Shown: positions 6,382 to 14,533, counted from the stretch's first letter. The stretch is 64,000 bases of DNA from F23-B02 sp045601285 (GCA_045601285.1 JAZRZJ010000038.1:1-64000), one strand, 5' to 3'. Notes: generated by a model not told the origin, from the sequence alone. Translations and numbers: made by a program.

Positions 6382-9012
6382 TTACTTGGTAATCTTTTCG
6401 ACAGCCTTGTTTACGGCAATCTTTGCGGTACGCTTCACCATGCCCTCAACCATCTTGATGGGCAGAGTTTCAAAGGTGCCTGCGTGCCAGTTGCGAACCT
6501 TCTTCAGCTTGATTGCGTCAAACTTGCACTTTGTGGTACAGAGACCGCAGCCGATGCAGAGATATTCGTCAACCTTGGTGGCACCGCAGCCCAGGCAGCG
6601 TGCGGTTTCCTTGCGAACCTGCTCCTCGGTGAAGGTGACACGGGAATCGGCAAAGCTCTTTGCCTTTTCTGCGTTGTAGCCGCGTACCTGACGGTGCTCG
6701 TGGTCGAAGCCGCCGACACCTACAAGTGCTGCGTCCTTGTCGAGAGCACGGTAGATCCTGCGGTCACGGCCCATGGTGAGAGTCTGACCGGGATGTACAT
6801 AGCGGTGCAGGGAAATTGCTGCTTCCTTGCCTGCCGCGATTGCGTCAATTGCAAACTTGGGACCGGTGTAGCAGTCGCCGCCAACAAAGATGTCGGGCTG
6901 TGCGGTCTGATAGGTGAGGGCGTCTGCAATGGCTGCGCCCTTTTCAGTGGTCTTGAGCTCGCCCACGTCCAGATTGCCCCAGTCGATGCGCTGACCGATG
7001 GCGGCAATGACGGTATCACACTCAACCTCGCCCTTGTCGCACTTGAGAGCGCAGACCTTGCCGCTCTTGCCTACGATTTCAACGGGCTTGTACTCGAATA
7101 CGAACTTTACGCCCTCTTCCTTTGCCTCTGCAACTTCCTCGGGATCGGCGGGCATATCGGATTCCTTGCGGCGATAAACAACGGTTACATCGTCGCACAG
7201 GCGTACTGCGGTGCGGGCAACGTCCATGGCAACATTGCCGCCGCCGACGACGACAACCTTCTTGCCGACCTTTACCTTATTGCCGAGGTTGACTTCGCGC
7301 AGGAAGTCGATGCCGCCGAACACACCCTTGAGCTCCTCACCGGGAACACCGAGAGGCGCGGCCTTCTGTGCGCCGATTGCAAGGTAGAAGCCCTTGTAGC
7401 CTTCTTCACGGAGCTGCTGAATGGTGATGTCCTTGCCCACTTCAACGCCGCACTTGAACTCAACGCCCATTTCTCTGAGAACGTCGATTTCCGCATTCAG
7501 AGCGTCCTTCTCAAGACGGAAGGCAGGAATGCCGAGAGTCAGCATGCCGCCGGGAACGGGGTTGCGGTCAAATACGGTTACGGGGTAACCCTTGTTTGCA
7601 AGGTAGTAGGCACAGCTCATGCCCGCAGGACCTGCACCGATGATTGCGATTTTTTCGGTGTAGGGACGTCCGATCTGGTTCACCATCTTGGGAACGAAGC
7701 GGGTTTCGGCGCTCATGTCATGGTCAGCGATGAAGCGCTTTACCTCGTCGATTGCAACTGCCTCGTCAACTTTGCCGCGGGTGCATTCAGCCTCACAGCG
7801 CTTGTTGCAGATTCTGCCGCAGACTGCGGGGAAGGGGTTCTCCTTCTTGATAAGCTCGAGAGCCTCGGTGTATCTGCCCTGGGCCGCCAGCTTCAGATAA
7901 CCCTGAACGGGAACGTGAGCGGGGCAGGCCACCTTACAGGGAGCGGTGCCGCTGGGGAGGGTATCCTCGCGGTTCTCGCGGTAGTCGGGATTAAATGCCT
8001 TCTTGACGAAGACGGTGTCGGTGATTTTTACATAGTCGGGTGCGGAGGTGTCTGCCGTGGAGCAGAGCTTCTGACCGAGCTTCAGCGCGTTGCCGGGGCA
8101 GACCTCAACACACTGTGCGCAGGCAACACACTTTGCCTCGTCAACCACCGCAACATAGTTGGAGCGGATCGCATCGCGGGCGCCGAACATCATGCCGGCA
8201 CGCAGACCGAAGCAGGCGCAGGAGCAGCAGTTGCAGATTGCAGCGCTGTCGCCGGCTTCCTCGATGTTGGGGATATCGTGCATGAGGCCGTTTTCCTCGG
8301 CGCGCTTGATAACCTCGAGTGCCTCCTCCTTGGTGATCTGCTTTGCACGTCCGGAACGGATGTAATGCTCGGCACCCTTGCCCATCTGGATGCACATATC
8401 CTCGTCCAGATGTCCGCAGCCGTCACCGATGCTGGTGCGGGAGGCACGGCAGGAGCAGGGGGACAGAGAGAAGGTGTCGTACTTGTTCAGGTAATAGCTG
8501 AGCTTTTCAAACTCGTCCGCATCGGGATTGTCCTTGATGGCGCTCTCAACGGGAATAACACGCATGAGTCCGTAGCCGTCGGGGAGCATGGGTCCGAGGG
8601 ACTGCATACGCAGACGGGTGTATTCCTCAAATGCGCGGCCGACTTCGGGGTGAGTCTTCAGCAGCTCCTGATTGTTTACCATCATTTCCAGAATGCCGGG
8701 AGCGAAGATCTGCAGGAAGTAAACGTCCTGACCTGCTTCAGCACTGTAGGTGCGGCGGAAAACGCCGTAGTAAACAAGGTTGTCCAATGCGGGCATGATC
8801 TCCTCAACGGTCTTGCCCACTTTCTTTGCCAGCCAGGGTGCCGTGCGCTCCTTACGCAGACCTGCGGCAATGGCGATGTCAGCTTCAAAATCGCTGACGA
8901 TATCGGCCATGCAGTAGTACTCGGGAGTATTCTCGTCAATCTTCACCAGAAGACCGGAGGGTCCGCCGATGACCTTGGCGAGCTTGACTATCTTGGGTCT
9001 TAACTGTGCCAT
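6382..9012 (-). CDS. Fused FeS/FAD oxidoreductase, GltD/NfnB-like core, copy 1
   Basis: An 876-aa multidomain redox protein. Residues 1-180 look like a helical, winged-helix-type module. Residues 186-207 carry C186, C188, C199 and C207, and 260-267 the dense motif CNCCSCAC. A 4Fe-4S site follows at C295, C298, C301, C305. From about 355 it matches the glutamate synthase small-subunit family: FeS cysteines C359/C363 and C398-C410, FAD motif GAGPAG (459-464) and NAD(P)H motif GGGNVAMDVA (590-599). The C-terminus ends in another ferredoxin-like cluster (CLGCG...CIGCGLCTTKC). No glutaminase or GOGAT large subunit is encoded nearby, so glutamate synthase activity is unlikely. It probably moves electrons between NAD(P)H and a ferredoxin or partner enzyme. 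The paralogue at 9319-11991 is divergently transcribed. Confidence 0.85.
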   Translation of the reverse strand: MAQLRPKIVKLAKVIGGPSGLLVKIDENTPEYYCMADIVSDFEADIAIAAGLRKERTAPWLAKKVGKTVEEIMPALDNLVYYGVFRRTYSAEAGQDVYFLQIFAPGILEMMVNNQELLKTHPEVGRAFEEYTRLRMQSLGPMLPDGYGLMRVIPVESAIKDNPDADEFEKLSYYLNKYDTFSLSPCSCRASRTSIGDGCGHLDEDMCIQMGKGAEHYIRSGRAKQITKEEALEVIKRAEENGLMHDIPNIEEAGDSAAICNCCSCACFGLRAGMMFGARDAIRSNYVAVVDEAKCVACAQCVEVCPGNALKLGQKLCSTADTSAPDYVKITDTVFVKKAFNPDYRENREDTLPSGTAPCKVACPAHVPVQGYLKLAAQGRYTEALELIKKENPFPAVCGRICNKRCEAECTRGKVDEAVAIDEVKRFIADHDMSAETRFVPKMVNQIGRPYTEKIAIIGAGPAGMSCAYYLANKGYPVTVFDRNPVPGGMLTLGIPAFRLEKDALNAEIDVLREMGVEFKCGVEVGKDITIQQLREEGYKGFYLAIGAQKAAPLGVPGEELKGVFGGIDFLREVNLGNKVKVGKKVVVVGGGNVAMDVARTAVRLCDDVTVVYRRKESDMPADPEEVAEAKEEGVKFVFEYKPVEIVGKSGKVCALKCDKGEVECDTVIAAIGQRIDWGNLDVGELKTTEKGAAIADALTYQTAQPDIFVGGDCYTGPKFAIDAIAAGKEAAISLHRYVHPGQTLTMGRDRRIYRALDKDAALVGVGGFDHEHRQVRGYNAEKAKSFADSRVTFTEEQVRKETARCLGCGATKVDEYLCIGCGLCTTKCKFDAIKLKKVRNWHAGTFETLPIKMVEGMVKRTAKIAVNKAVEKITK

Positions 9013-9056
9013 ATGTAATTCTCCTTTTTGGGTTATTTTTTTGACTTACTATTATA

Positions 9057-9084
9057 ATTATATCATCGCTCATCATAAAATCAA
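9057..9084 (-). promoter_or_regulatory. Promoter of oxidoreductase copy 1
   Basis: Minus-strand -35 TTGATT (9079-9084), 16-bp spacer, -10 TATAAT (9057-9062), about 45 bp upstream of the ATG, which has AAGGAG. Confidence 0.75.
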
Positions 9085-9108
9085 TCGGAAGATATGATAA
9101 AAAAACCG

Positions 9109-9128
9109 TTTTGTCATTTATGGCAAAA
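9109..9128. promoter_or_regulatory. Palindrome in the divergent promoter region
   Basis: The 20-bp sequence TTTTGTCATTTATGGCAAAA is a near-palindrome (TTTTG.CA / TG.CAAAA). It lies between the two divergent promoters, a natural place for a shared operator. The regulator is unknown. The 306-bp intergenic region holds no other clear feature apart from the promoters. Confidence 0.45.
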
Positions 9129-9234
9129 GCTTATACATGATAATAGACATATTGCACAGTATGTTATGACAACCTGAGCGGCAAATAATTGTCGAAATCA
9201 AGTTAAAAACCTCACAATGTGTATTTTTTGTATA

Positions 9235-9262
9235 TTGAAATTTTATTTAAATGTGTTATACT
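9235..9262 (+). promoter_or_regulatory. Promoter of oxidoreductase copy 2
   Basis: -35 TTGAAA (9235-9240), 16-bp spacer, -10 TATACT (9257-9262), about 57 bp before the ATG at 9319, which follows GAAAGGAG. Confidence 0.75.
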
Positions 9263-9318
9263 TATCGTTGGTGTAAAATAAAAAATGTAATTTTATATAC
9301 ATTTGAAAGGAGTACATA

Positions 9319-11991
9319 ATGGTAACCAACAAAGAGAAACTATTTAAACTCGGCAAAAAGATGACTGACCGTGCCATGCAGATGCTTGGCATCGAGAAGA
9401 TCACCGAAGCAGATCCCGAATACTGGGGTCTGTGCAACATCCTTGATGACGACATGGTCGACATCGCACTCAAGATGCCCAAGAACCGCGTTCCCGTGAC
9501 CCTCGATGAGATGGTCAAGAAGACCGGTTGGGAAAAGAGCAAGCTCGATGCAAAGATGCAGGAAATGAGCGAGATCGGCATCATCGAGTACAACTGGGAG
9601 AATGATACTCACACCAAGCAGTACATTCTGCCCCGTTTCGTTCCCGGTGCAGCAGAGTTCCTGAACATGAAGCAGAAACAGATCGAGAAGTACCCCGAAG
9701 TTACCGAATTCTTCAACAATATGGCTCGTCTTCCCCTGGAAGGCATCACCCAGCTCGTTCCTCCCGGCGGCTCCGGCGTAGGTATGCACGTTATCCCCGT
9801 GGAGAAGGCAATTGCCCACGAAAGCAAGTCTGTTTCCGTTGAGCATCTGTCCCACTGGCTGAAGAAGTATGACTACTACGCAATCGGCCGCTGCTCCTGC
9901 CGTACTGTTGAATCCTTCAACGGCCGCGGCTCCGGCGATATGCCCGAGTACTGGTGCATCGCTGTGGGCGACTGCGCACGATACTGCGACGAAACCGGCA
10001 AGGACGGCATCTCCAACGCCTCCTACGAGCAGGTTATGGAAGTTCTGCAGCGCGCAGAGGAAGAGGGCTACGTACATCAGATCACCAACATCGACGGCGA
10101 GGAAAAGATTTTCGCAATCTGCAACTGCGCTCTCGGTGTCTGCTACGCTCTCCGTACCAGCCAGCTCTTCAATACCCCCAACCTTTCCGCTTCCGCTTAC
10201 CGCGCACACGTCGAAACCGAGAAGTGCGTAGCCTGCGGCAAGTGCGTCGAGGTCTGCCCCGCAGGTGCTGCAAAGCTCGGTCAGAAGCTCTGCACCAAGT
10301 CCGGCCCCATCGAATATCCCAAGTTCCCCAACCCCGCAGACACCAAGTGGGGCAAGCACATGTGGGAAGAGGATTACAAGAACAAGAATCAGATCAACTG
10401 CTACGATACCGGTACAGCTCCCTGTAAGACCGCATGTCCCGCACATATCGCAGTTCAGGGCTACATCAAGATGGCAGCAGAAGGCCGCTACCGCGACGCT
10501 CTTGCTCTCATCAAGCAGGATAACCCCTTCCCCGCAATCTGCGGCAGCATCTGCAACCGCCGCTGCGAAGACGCCTGCACCCGCGGCACCGTTGACCAGC
10601 CCGTTGCTATCGACGAAATCAAGAAGTTCATTGCTGCTCAGGAACTGAACGAAAAGGATCGCTACATTCCCGACCGCCGCACCAGAAGACTCTCCAAGGA
10701 AGACTACGAGGAGAAGATCGCAGTTATCGGTGCAGGTCCCTCCGGTCTGAGCTGTGCATTCTATCTGGCAAAGATGGGCTACCCCGTGGTAGTTTATGAT
10801 AAGAACAAGGTTCCCGGCGGCATGATGACTCTGGGTATCCCCAGCTTCCGTCTGGAGAAGAACGTTGTCAAGGCTGAAATCGACGTGCTCAAGAAGATGG
10901 GCGTAAAGTTCAAGATGGGCGTTGAGGTCGGCAAGGACATCACCATTCAGCAGCTGCGTGAGCAGGGCTACAAGGGCTTCTACGTTGCAATCGGCGCACA
11001 GAAGAGCGCAAAGCTCGGCGTTGAGGGCGAAGACCTTGCAGGCGTTCTCGGCGGTATCGACTTCCTGAAGGAAGTCAACCTCGGCAACGAAGTCAAGCTC
11101 GGCAAGAAGGTCGCAGTTATCGGCGGCGGCAATGTTGCAATGGACGTTGCACGTACCGCAATCCGCCTCGGCGCAGACGTAACCGTCGTTTACCGCCGCA
11201 AGGAATCCGATATGCCCGCTGACCCCGCTGAAGTTGCAGAAGCCAAGGAAGAGGGCGTCAAGTTCGTATTCGAGAACAAGCCCGTTGAAATTCTCGGCAA
11301 GGACGGCAAGGTTGTCGGCCTGAAGACCGACAAGGGCGAATACAAGTTCAACAATGTTATCGCTGCAATCGGCCAGAAGATCGAATGGGGCGAGCTGGAT
11401 ACCGGCGCTATGGAAAAGGGCGAAAAGGGCAATGCTGTTGCAGACGGCTTCACCCTCCAGACCGCACAGCCCGACATCTTCGTCGGCGGTGACTGCCTCA
11501 CCGGTCCCAAGTTCGCAATTGATGCTATCGCAGCAGGTAAGGAAGCAGCTGAGTCCCTGCACCGCTACGTACATCCCGGCCAGAGCCTCACTCTTGCACG
11601 TAACCGCCGCGACTTCATCGAGCTCAACAAGCAGGACATCGTTCTGGGCGTTGAGAGCTTCGACAAGCCCGGCCGTCAGGTTCCCGGCAAGGATCTCAAG
11701 AAGGCAAAGACCATGAAGGACGACCGTCTGACCTTCACCGAAGATCAGGTCAAGAAGGAAGCTTCCCGCTGCCTCGGCTGCGGTGCCACCATCGTTGACA
11801 CCAACCGCTGCATCGGCTGCGGCCTCTGCACCACCCGCTGCGAATTTGACGCGGTCCACCTGTCCCGCGATGTTAAGGACGGTGCCGTCATGCGCACCTC
11901 CGAAGGCAAGTTCGGCGGCATCGTACCTTACATGGTAAAGCGTGCCGGCAAGATCGCCATCAAGGACATCAAGGCAAAGCTCGGTAAGTAA
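9319..11991 (+). CDS. Fused FeS/FAD oxidoreductase, GltD/NfnB-like core, copy 2
   Basis: An 890-aa paralogue of the protein at 6382-9012, with the same domain order: helical N-terminal module, Cys-rich region, 4Fe-4S (CVACGKCVEVCP), GltD-type FeS/FAD/NAD(P) core (GAGPSG; GGGNVAMDVA) and C-terminal ferredoxin cluster (CIGCGLCTTRC). The FAD/NAD(P) half is far more alike between the copies than the N-terminal half. The second Cys cluster is reduced to CNCALGVC, where copy 1 has CNCCSCAC. Codon choice is strongly biased to C-ending codons, as expected for an abundant protein. A hypA-like gene follows after 63 bp. The electron donor, acceptor and physiological role are unknown. Confidence 0.85.
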   Translation: MVTNKEKLFKLGKKMTDRAMQMLGIEKITEADPEYWGLCNILDDDMVDIALKMPKNRVPVTLDEMVKKTGWEKSKLDAKMQEMSEIGIIEYNWENDTHTKQYILPRFVPGAAEFLNMKQKQIEKYPEVTEFFNNMARLPLEGITQLVPPGGSGVGMHVIPVEKAIAHESKSVSVEHLSHWLKKYDYYAIGRCSCRTVESFNGRGSGDMPEYWCIAVGDCARYCDETGKDGISNASYEQVMEVLQRAEEEGYVHQITNIDGEEKIFAICNCALGVCYALRTSQLFNTPNLSASAYRAHVETEKCVACGKCVEVCPAGAAKLGQKLCTKSGPIEYPKFPNPADTKWGKHMWEEDYKNKNQINCYDTGTAPCKTACPAHIAVQGYIKMAAEGRYRDALALIKQDNPFPAICGSICNRRCEDACTRGTVDQPVAIDEIKKFIAAQELNEKDRYIPDRRTRRLSKEDYEEKIAVIGAGPSGLSCAFYLAKMGYPVVVYDKNKVPGGMMTLGIPSFRLEKNVVKAEIDVLKKMGVKFKMGVEVGKDITIQQLREQGYKGFYVAIGAQKSAKLGVEGEDLAGVLGGIDFLKEVNLGNEVKLGKKVAVIGGGNVAMDVARTAIRLGADVTVVYRRKESDMPADPAEVAEAKEEGVKFVFENKPVEILGKDGKVVGLKTDKGEYKFNNVIAAIGQKIEWGELDTGAMEKGEKGNAVADGFTLQTAQPDIFVGGDCLTGPKFAIDAIAAGKEAAESLHRYVHPGQSLTLARNRRDFIELNKQDIVLGVESFDKPGRQVPGKDLKKAKTMKDDRLTFTEDQVKKEASRCLGCGATIVDTNRCIGCGLCTTRCEFDAVHLSRDVKDGAVMRTSEGKFGGIVPYMVKRAGKIAIKDIKAKLGK

Positions 11992-12001
11992 TTTCAATTA
12001 A

Positions 12002-12035
12002 ATAAGCGCTGACTGATTTTTCAGTCAGCGCTTAT
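12002..12035 (+). terminator. Intercistronic hairpin before hypA2
   Basis: Perfect 15-bp arms ATAAGCGCTGACTGA / TCAGTCAGCGCTTAT around TTTT, with no T-run after the stem. It resembles the hairpin of the mirrored operon and may stabilise the upstream message. Confidence 0.7.
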
Positions 12036-12054
12036 ATCCCCGGAGGAAAAATCC

Positions 12055-12399
12055 ATGCATGAGCTTGGAACAGTTAATTACGTAATTGAAGAAGTGGAAA
12101 AGCTGGTTGAGGAGAACAATCTCAGTGTTGTTGCTGCCGTCACCCTGCAGATAGGCGAGGTTTCCGGCATAGTTCCCGAGTACATTGTTGACTTCTGGAA
12201 CTGGGCAAGAAAAAAGACCAGATATCTTCAGGATACTGAGATGAAGGTCGAGAAGATCGACGCCGTTACCTACTGCGAAAATTGCGGAAAAACTTACGAA
12301 ACCCTGAAATACGCAAAGATTTGCCCCTACTGCAAGAGTGAGGATACCTATCTCATTCAGGGCAATGAATACGTAATAAAGGAAATAGAGGCCATGTAA
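12055..12399 (+). CDS. hypA: HypA-like nickel metallochaperone, copy 2
   Basis: A 114-aa HypA family protein. The MHE nickel motif is intact (His2), and the zinc site is the standard C74/C77 and C90/C93 pair. The C-terminal EYVIKEIEAM resembles copy 1. The start follows CGGAGGAAAAATCC. It is the second gene of the operon with oxidoreductase copy 2 and mirrors the pair at 5915-9012. Compared with copy 1 the middle region differs (NFWARKK-type segment), so the two are not a recent exact duplication. No nickel enzyme is encoded in the window. Confidence 0.88.
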   Translation: MHELGTVNYVIEEVEKLVEENNLSVVAAVTLQIGEVSGIVPEYIVDFWNWARKKTRYLQDTEMKVEKIDAVTYCENCGKTYETLKYAKICPYCKSEDTYLIQGNEYVIKEIEAM

Positions 12400-12417
12400 A
12401 GCCTTTTAAAACAGGAC

Positions 12418-12441
12418 AAGCCCCGACGAAAGTCGGGGCTT
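12418..12441. terminator. Terminator hairpin, left duplicate
   Basis: The 24-bp sequence with arms AAGCCCCGAC / GTCGGGGCTT around GAAA occurs again, identical, at 12620-12643. The two copies flank the repeat element at 12447-12614. Confidence 0.8.
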
Positions 12442-12446
12442 CAGCC

Positions 12447-12614
12447 TGTAGACAAAGTATAGATTTGTCATTGCGAACCAGTGACCGATGTCACTGGTGT
12501 GGCAATCCGTTTCCCCTGAAAGCTCTGATATATCAATGTTTTTCAAAGAGAACGGATTCCCACGACCAGTCTGCGGACTGGTCTCGGAATGACAGGATCG
12601 GGGGTTTGTCTACA
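12447..12614. mobile_element. MITE-like element with 10-bp terminal inverted repeats
   Basis: The ends are exact inverted repeats (TGTAGACAAA / TTTGTCTACA). Inside, TGTCATTGCGAACC is balanced by CGGAATGACA further on, and two short stems are visible (CCAGTGAC.GATGTCACTGG; ACCAGTC.GACTGGT). It encodes no protein. The flanking terminator hairpin is duplicated (12418-12441 and 12620-12643). Confidence 0.7.
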
Positions 12615-12619
12615 CCTTG

Positions 12620-12643
12620 AAGCCCCGACGAAAGTCGGGGCTT
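12620..12643. terminator. Terminator hairpin, right duplicate
   Basis: Identical to 12418-12441 and followed by GTTTTTA, so this is the copy more likely to terminate hypA2 transcription. Confidence 0.8.
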
Positions 12644-12675
12644 GTTTTTATGTGTAGTTACTACGCAGCAAAAAC

Positions 12676-12758
12676 TGTCATTCTGAGGAGCACAGCGACG
12701 AAGAATCTCCTGCGGCGACAAATATAATTGGGGATTCTTCGCTTCGCTCAGAATGACA
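12676..12758. repeat. Hairpin repeat with TGTCATTCTGAG ends
   Basis: The element starts with TGTCATTCTGAGGAGC and ends with CGCTCAGAATGACA, so it folds on itself. The inner arms are GAAGAATC / GATTCTTC. The same type occurs at 21809-22082 and 49726-49849. In frame it reads HSERSEES, a sequence type often mis-called as coding. Confidence 0.85.
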
Positions 12759-12973
12759 CGGTGATGGTTTATTAGATTCAGTTATTCTTTCACTGTTCAC
12801 TATTAAATCAAATGATCCGCCAGTCATCTTTGACAAGGGGACCATGAGGGGAAGCGGATTGCTCTGAATCCTGATCCTATAATAAAACTTTCCGAACATA
12901 CTTGCACTTTTTGAGCCAATTTGATAAAATACTATATCAGCAAAATTGATAATCAGAAAAGGAAGTTTGTCAT

Positions 12974-13717
12974 ATGAAAAAGTATGTATTCTACTTCAGT
13001 CCCACCGGCGGCACCAGATTTGCGGCAGTTGAGCTTGCAAAGGCTCTTGAAGCTGACGAAATTGATATCACCGTCCGCTGCCTTGAGATGAACATGTCCA
13101 AGGACGATCTGGCAATTTTCTTTGTCCCCGTTTACGCAGGCCGCATTCCCATTCCCGTGCATGAGCGCCTGAGTCACATCAAGTGCGACAATACTCCCGC
13201 AATCCTCGTTGCCTGCTACGGCAACCGCGCAGTTGACGACGCTCTGCTTGAGATGAGCGATCTTGTAAAGAGAAAGGGCTTCCGCGTGGTCGGCGGCGCA
13301 GAGATGATTACTCCCCATGCCTTCAATCCCGAGGTCGGCAAGTTCCGTCCCGATGAGGACGAGCGCAAGCAGCTGCTTGACTTCGTGGGTAAGGTCATTG
13401 CCCAGCCCGAGATGAAGGACGTCCAGATGCCCGGCGATCCCGCGTATAAGGACAAGAAGCCCGCGAAGCTGCCTCTGTACCCCAAGCCCGCTAAGGAATG
13501 TATCGGCTGCGGTATCTGCTTCAACAACTGCCCCATGCACGCCATCAGCGACGTTAAGATGAAGGTCAAGAAGCAGTCCTGCATCAGCTGCATGCGCTGT
13601 ATTGACATGTGCTCCACCTCCTCCCGCCATCTGCCCAAGTACCAGGAAATCATGGCAAAGGGTGCTGCATTTGCAATGGGCGGACTTAAGAAGAAAAAGC
13701 CCAAATTCTATATGTGA
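12974..13717 (+). CDS. Flavodoxin-ferredoxin fusion protein (EFR1 type)
   Basis: A 247-aa protein. The N-terminal half is a flavodoxin fold, with the FMN phosphate loop in FSPTGGTRF (residues 9-17). The C-terminal part holds two 4Fe-4S sites, CIGCGICFNNCP (about 176-187) and CISCMRCIDMC (about 202-212). Such fusions pass single electrons between ferredoxins and flavin enzymes in the cytoplasm. The start follows AAGGAAGTTTGTCAT. It is monocistronic and ends in a bidirectional terminator. Its place next to the twin oxidoreductase loci suggests a related redox role, but co-regulation cannot be seen. Confidence 0.88.
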   Translation: MKKYVFYFSPTGGTRFAAVELAKALEADEIDITVRCLEMNMSKDDLAIFFVPVYAGRIPIPVHERLSHIKCDNTPAILVACYGNRAVDDALLEMSDLVKRKGFRVVGGAEMITPHAFNPEVGKFRPDEDERKQLLDFVGKVIAQPEMKDVQMPGDPAYKDKKPAKLPLYPKPAKECIGCGICFNNCPMHAISDVKMKVKKQSCISCMRCIDMCSTSSRHLPKYQEIMAKGAAFAMGGLKKKKPKFYM

Positions 13718-13723
13718 TTACAT

Positions 13724-13755
13724 AAAAATCCACCGTTCACTGACGGTGGATTTTT
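13724..13755. terminator. Bidirectional terminator
   Basis: Arms AAAAATCCACCGT / ACGGTGGATTTTT between the convergent flavodoxin-ferredoxin gene and barstar. Confidence 0.88.
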
Positions 13756-13758
13756 TAT

Positions 13759-14025
13759 TCATATTTCTATTATATAGAGATTGTCATTTTCAAGTGCGGT
13801 GTCATTCAGCACCCGCATAAGCTTTTCAAAGCTTATGCCCAGTCGGTCATATAGAATATCGCTTTCCGCTATGGTTATGCTTGTTTCCTCGGAAATATCC
13901 CCCAGACAGTCATGGAGTGCGTCAAGATTCATACCGTAGTAGTCGGGAAAACCCAGCGTGTCGGCAAGCTTTTCGTGAATGTCGGCAATGCAGCAGATTT
14001 CGGAGCCTTTAATTGTTATATTCAT
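13759..14025 (-). CDS. Barstar family ribonuclease inhibitor
   Basis: An 88-aa protein of the barstar family, the cytoplasmic inhibitor of barnase-type RNases. The family features are clear: DIHEKLADTLGFPDYYGMNLDALHDCL (about 18-44), which contains the barnase-facing helix and the Asp that plugs the active site (Asp39 region of barstar). Length equals barstar (about 90 aa). The start overlaps the barnase stop by 4 bp, giving translational coupling. The inhibitor comes second in the operon and protects the cell from its own RNase before export. Confidence 0.92.
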   Translation of the reverse strand: MNITIKGSEICCIADIHEKLADTLGFPDYYGMNLDALHDCLGDISEETSITIAESDILYDRLGISFEKLMRVLNDTALENDNLYIIEI

Positions 14026-14516
14026 GGTGTTTCCTCCCCGTAGAGAAGCTCAAAGGTTTTGTAATGGTCCCCGGTGTAGTAGATGAGTCCGTCGTTTGAG
14101 AATACAATGCGCTTTGCGCCGCGGCTGTCCGCGCCGAGCGTATCAATATCGCATTCGGTGTAGCTCCTGCCGGGTGCTTCGGGAAGAATACCCTCGTAAT
14201 TACCGAAGTAGCTTCCACCGATGCACTTGCCGGGAGCGTAGGGCTCAAGGCTGCCGCCGGGCCAGCCAAGCGACTGCGCCTGCTTCTTGGTGATGAAGTT
14301 GTCAGGCAGATGACCGTAGGTGTGGATAAATAATGCAACGTCTTCCTTGGTTGTATAGACGCCGTGCTCATCAAGCTTTGCGGGTTCGGTTTCCACAGGC
14401 TCGGTTACAACAGGAAGAGTCTGAACGGGATCATCTTCGTTGCCGATATTAGCGGCGCAGGCCGCAAGGGAAAACAGCGCCAGCAGGACAAGAATAAGAG
14501 ATAGCAGTTTTTTCAT
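14022..14516 (-). CDS. Barnase family ribonuclease with lipoprotein signal
   Basis: A 164-aa guanyl-specific RNase of the barnase family. A lipoprotein signal occupies residues 1-20 with lipobox LAAC, then a Thr/Glu/Pro-rich spacer (about 25-50). The catalytic domain (about 55-164) keeps DVALFIHTYGHLPDNFITK, the general base Glu in YTECDID (barnase Glu73), arginines in SRGAKRI (Arg83/Arg87) and the acid His in GDHYKTF (His102). All catalytic residues are therefore present. The lipobox implies membrane anchoring on the outside instead of free secretion. Barstar follows with a 4-bp overlap. The role may be nutrient RNA breakdown or competition; the sequence does not decide. Confidence 0.92.
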   Translation of the reverse strand: MKKLLSLILVLLALFSLAACAANIGNEDDPVQTLPVVTEPVETEPAKLDEHGVYTTKEDVALFIHTYGHLPDNFITKKQAQSLGWPGGSLEPYAPGKCIGGSYFGNYEGILPEAPGRSYTECDIDTLGADSRGAKRIVFSNDGLIYYTGDHYKTFELLYGEETP

Positions 14517-14533
14517 TGTTTTTCCTCGAAAAA

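Noticed and set aside
6292..9003. A 903-residue open frame on the plus strand opposite the first oxidoreductase
   Set aside because: It is the complement of a strongly codon-biased gene, has no ribosome binding site or motif, and its amino-acid make-up (Ala/Gly/Leu/Cys/Asn-rich) is typical of antisense shadows.
9340..11997. An 885-residue open frame on the minus strand opposite the second oxidoreductase
   Set aside because: Same reason: it mirrors the coding strand with C-ending codons. FeS and flavin motifs are found only on the plus strand.
12533..12899. Short ORFs containing CHSERSEESP-like peptides
   Set aside because: They arise from the TGTCATTCTGAG hairpin repeat and recur at each copy in either direction, so they are not proteins.
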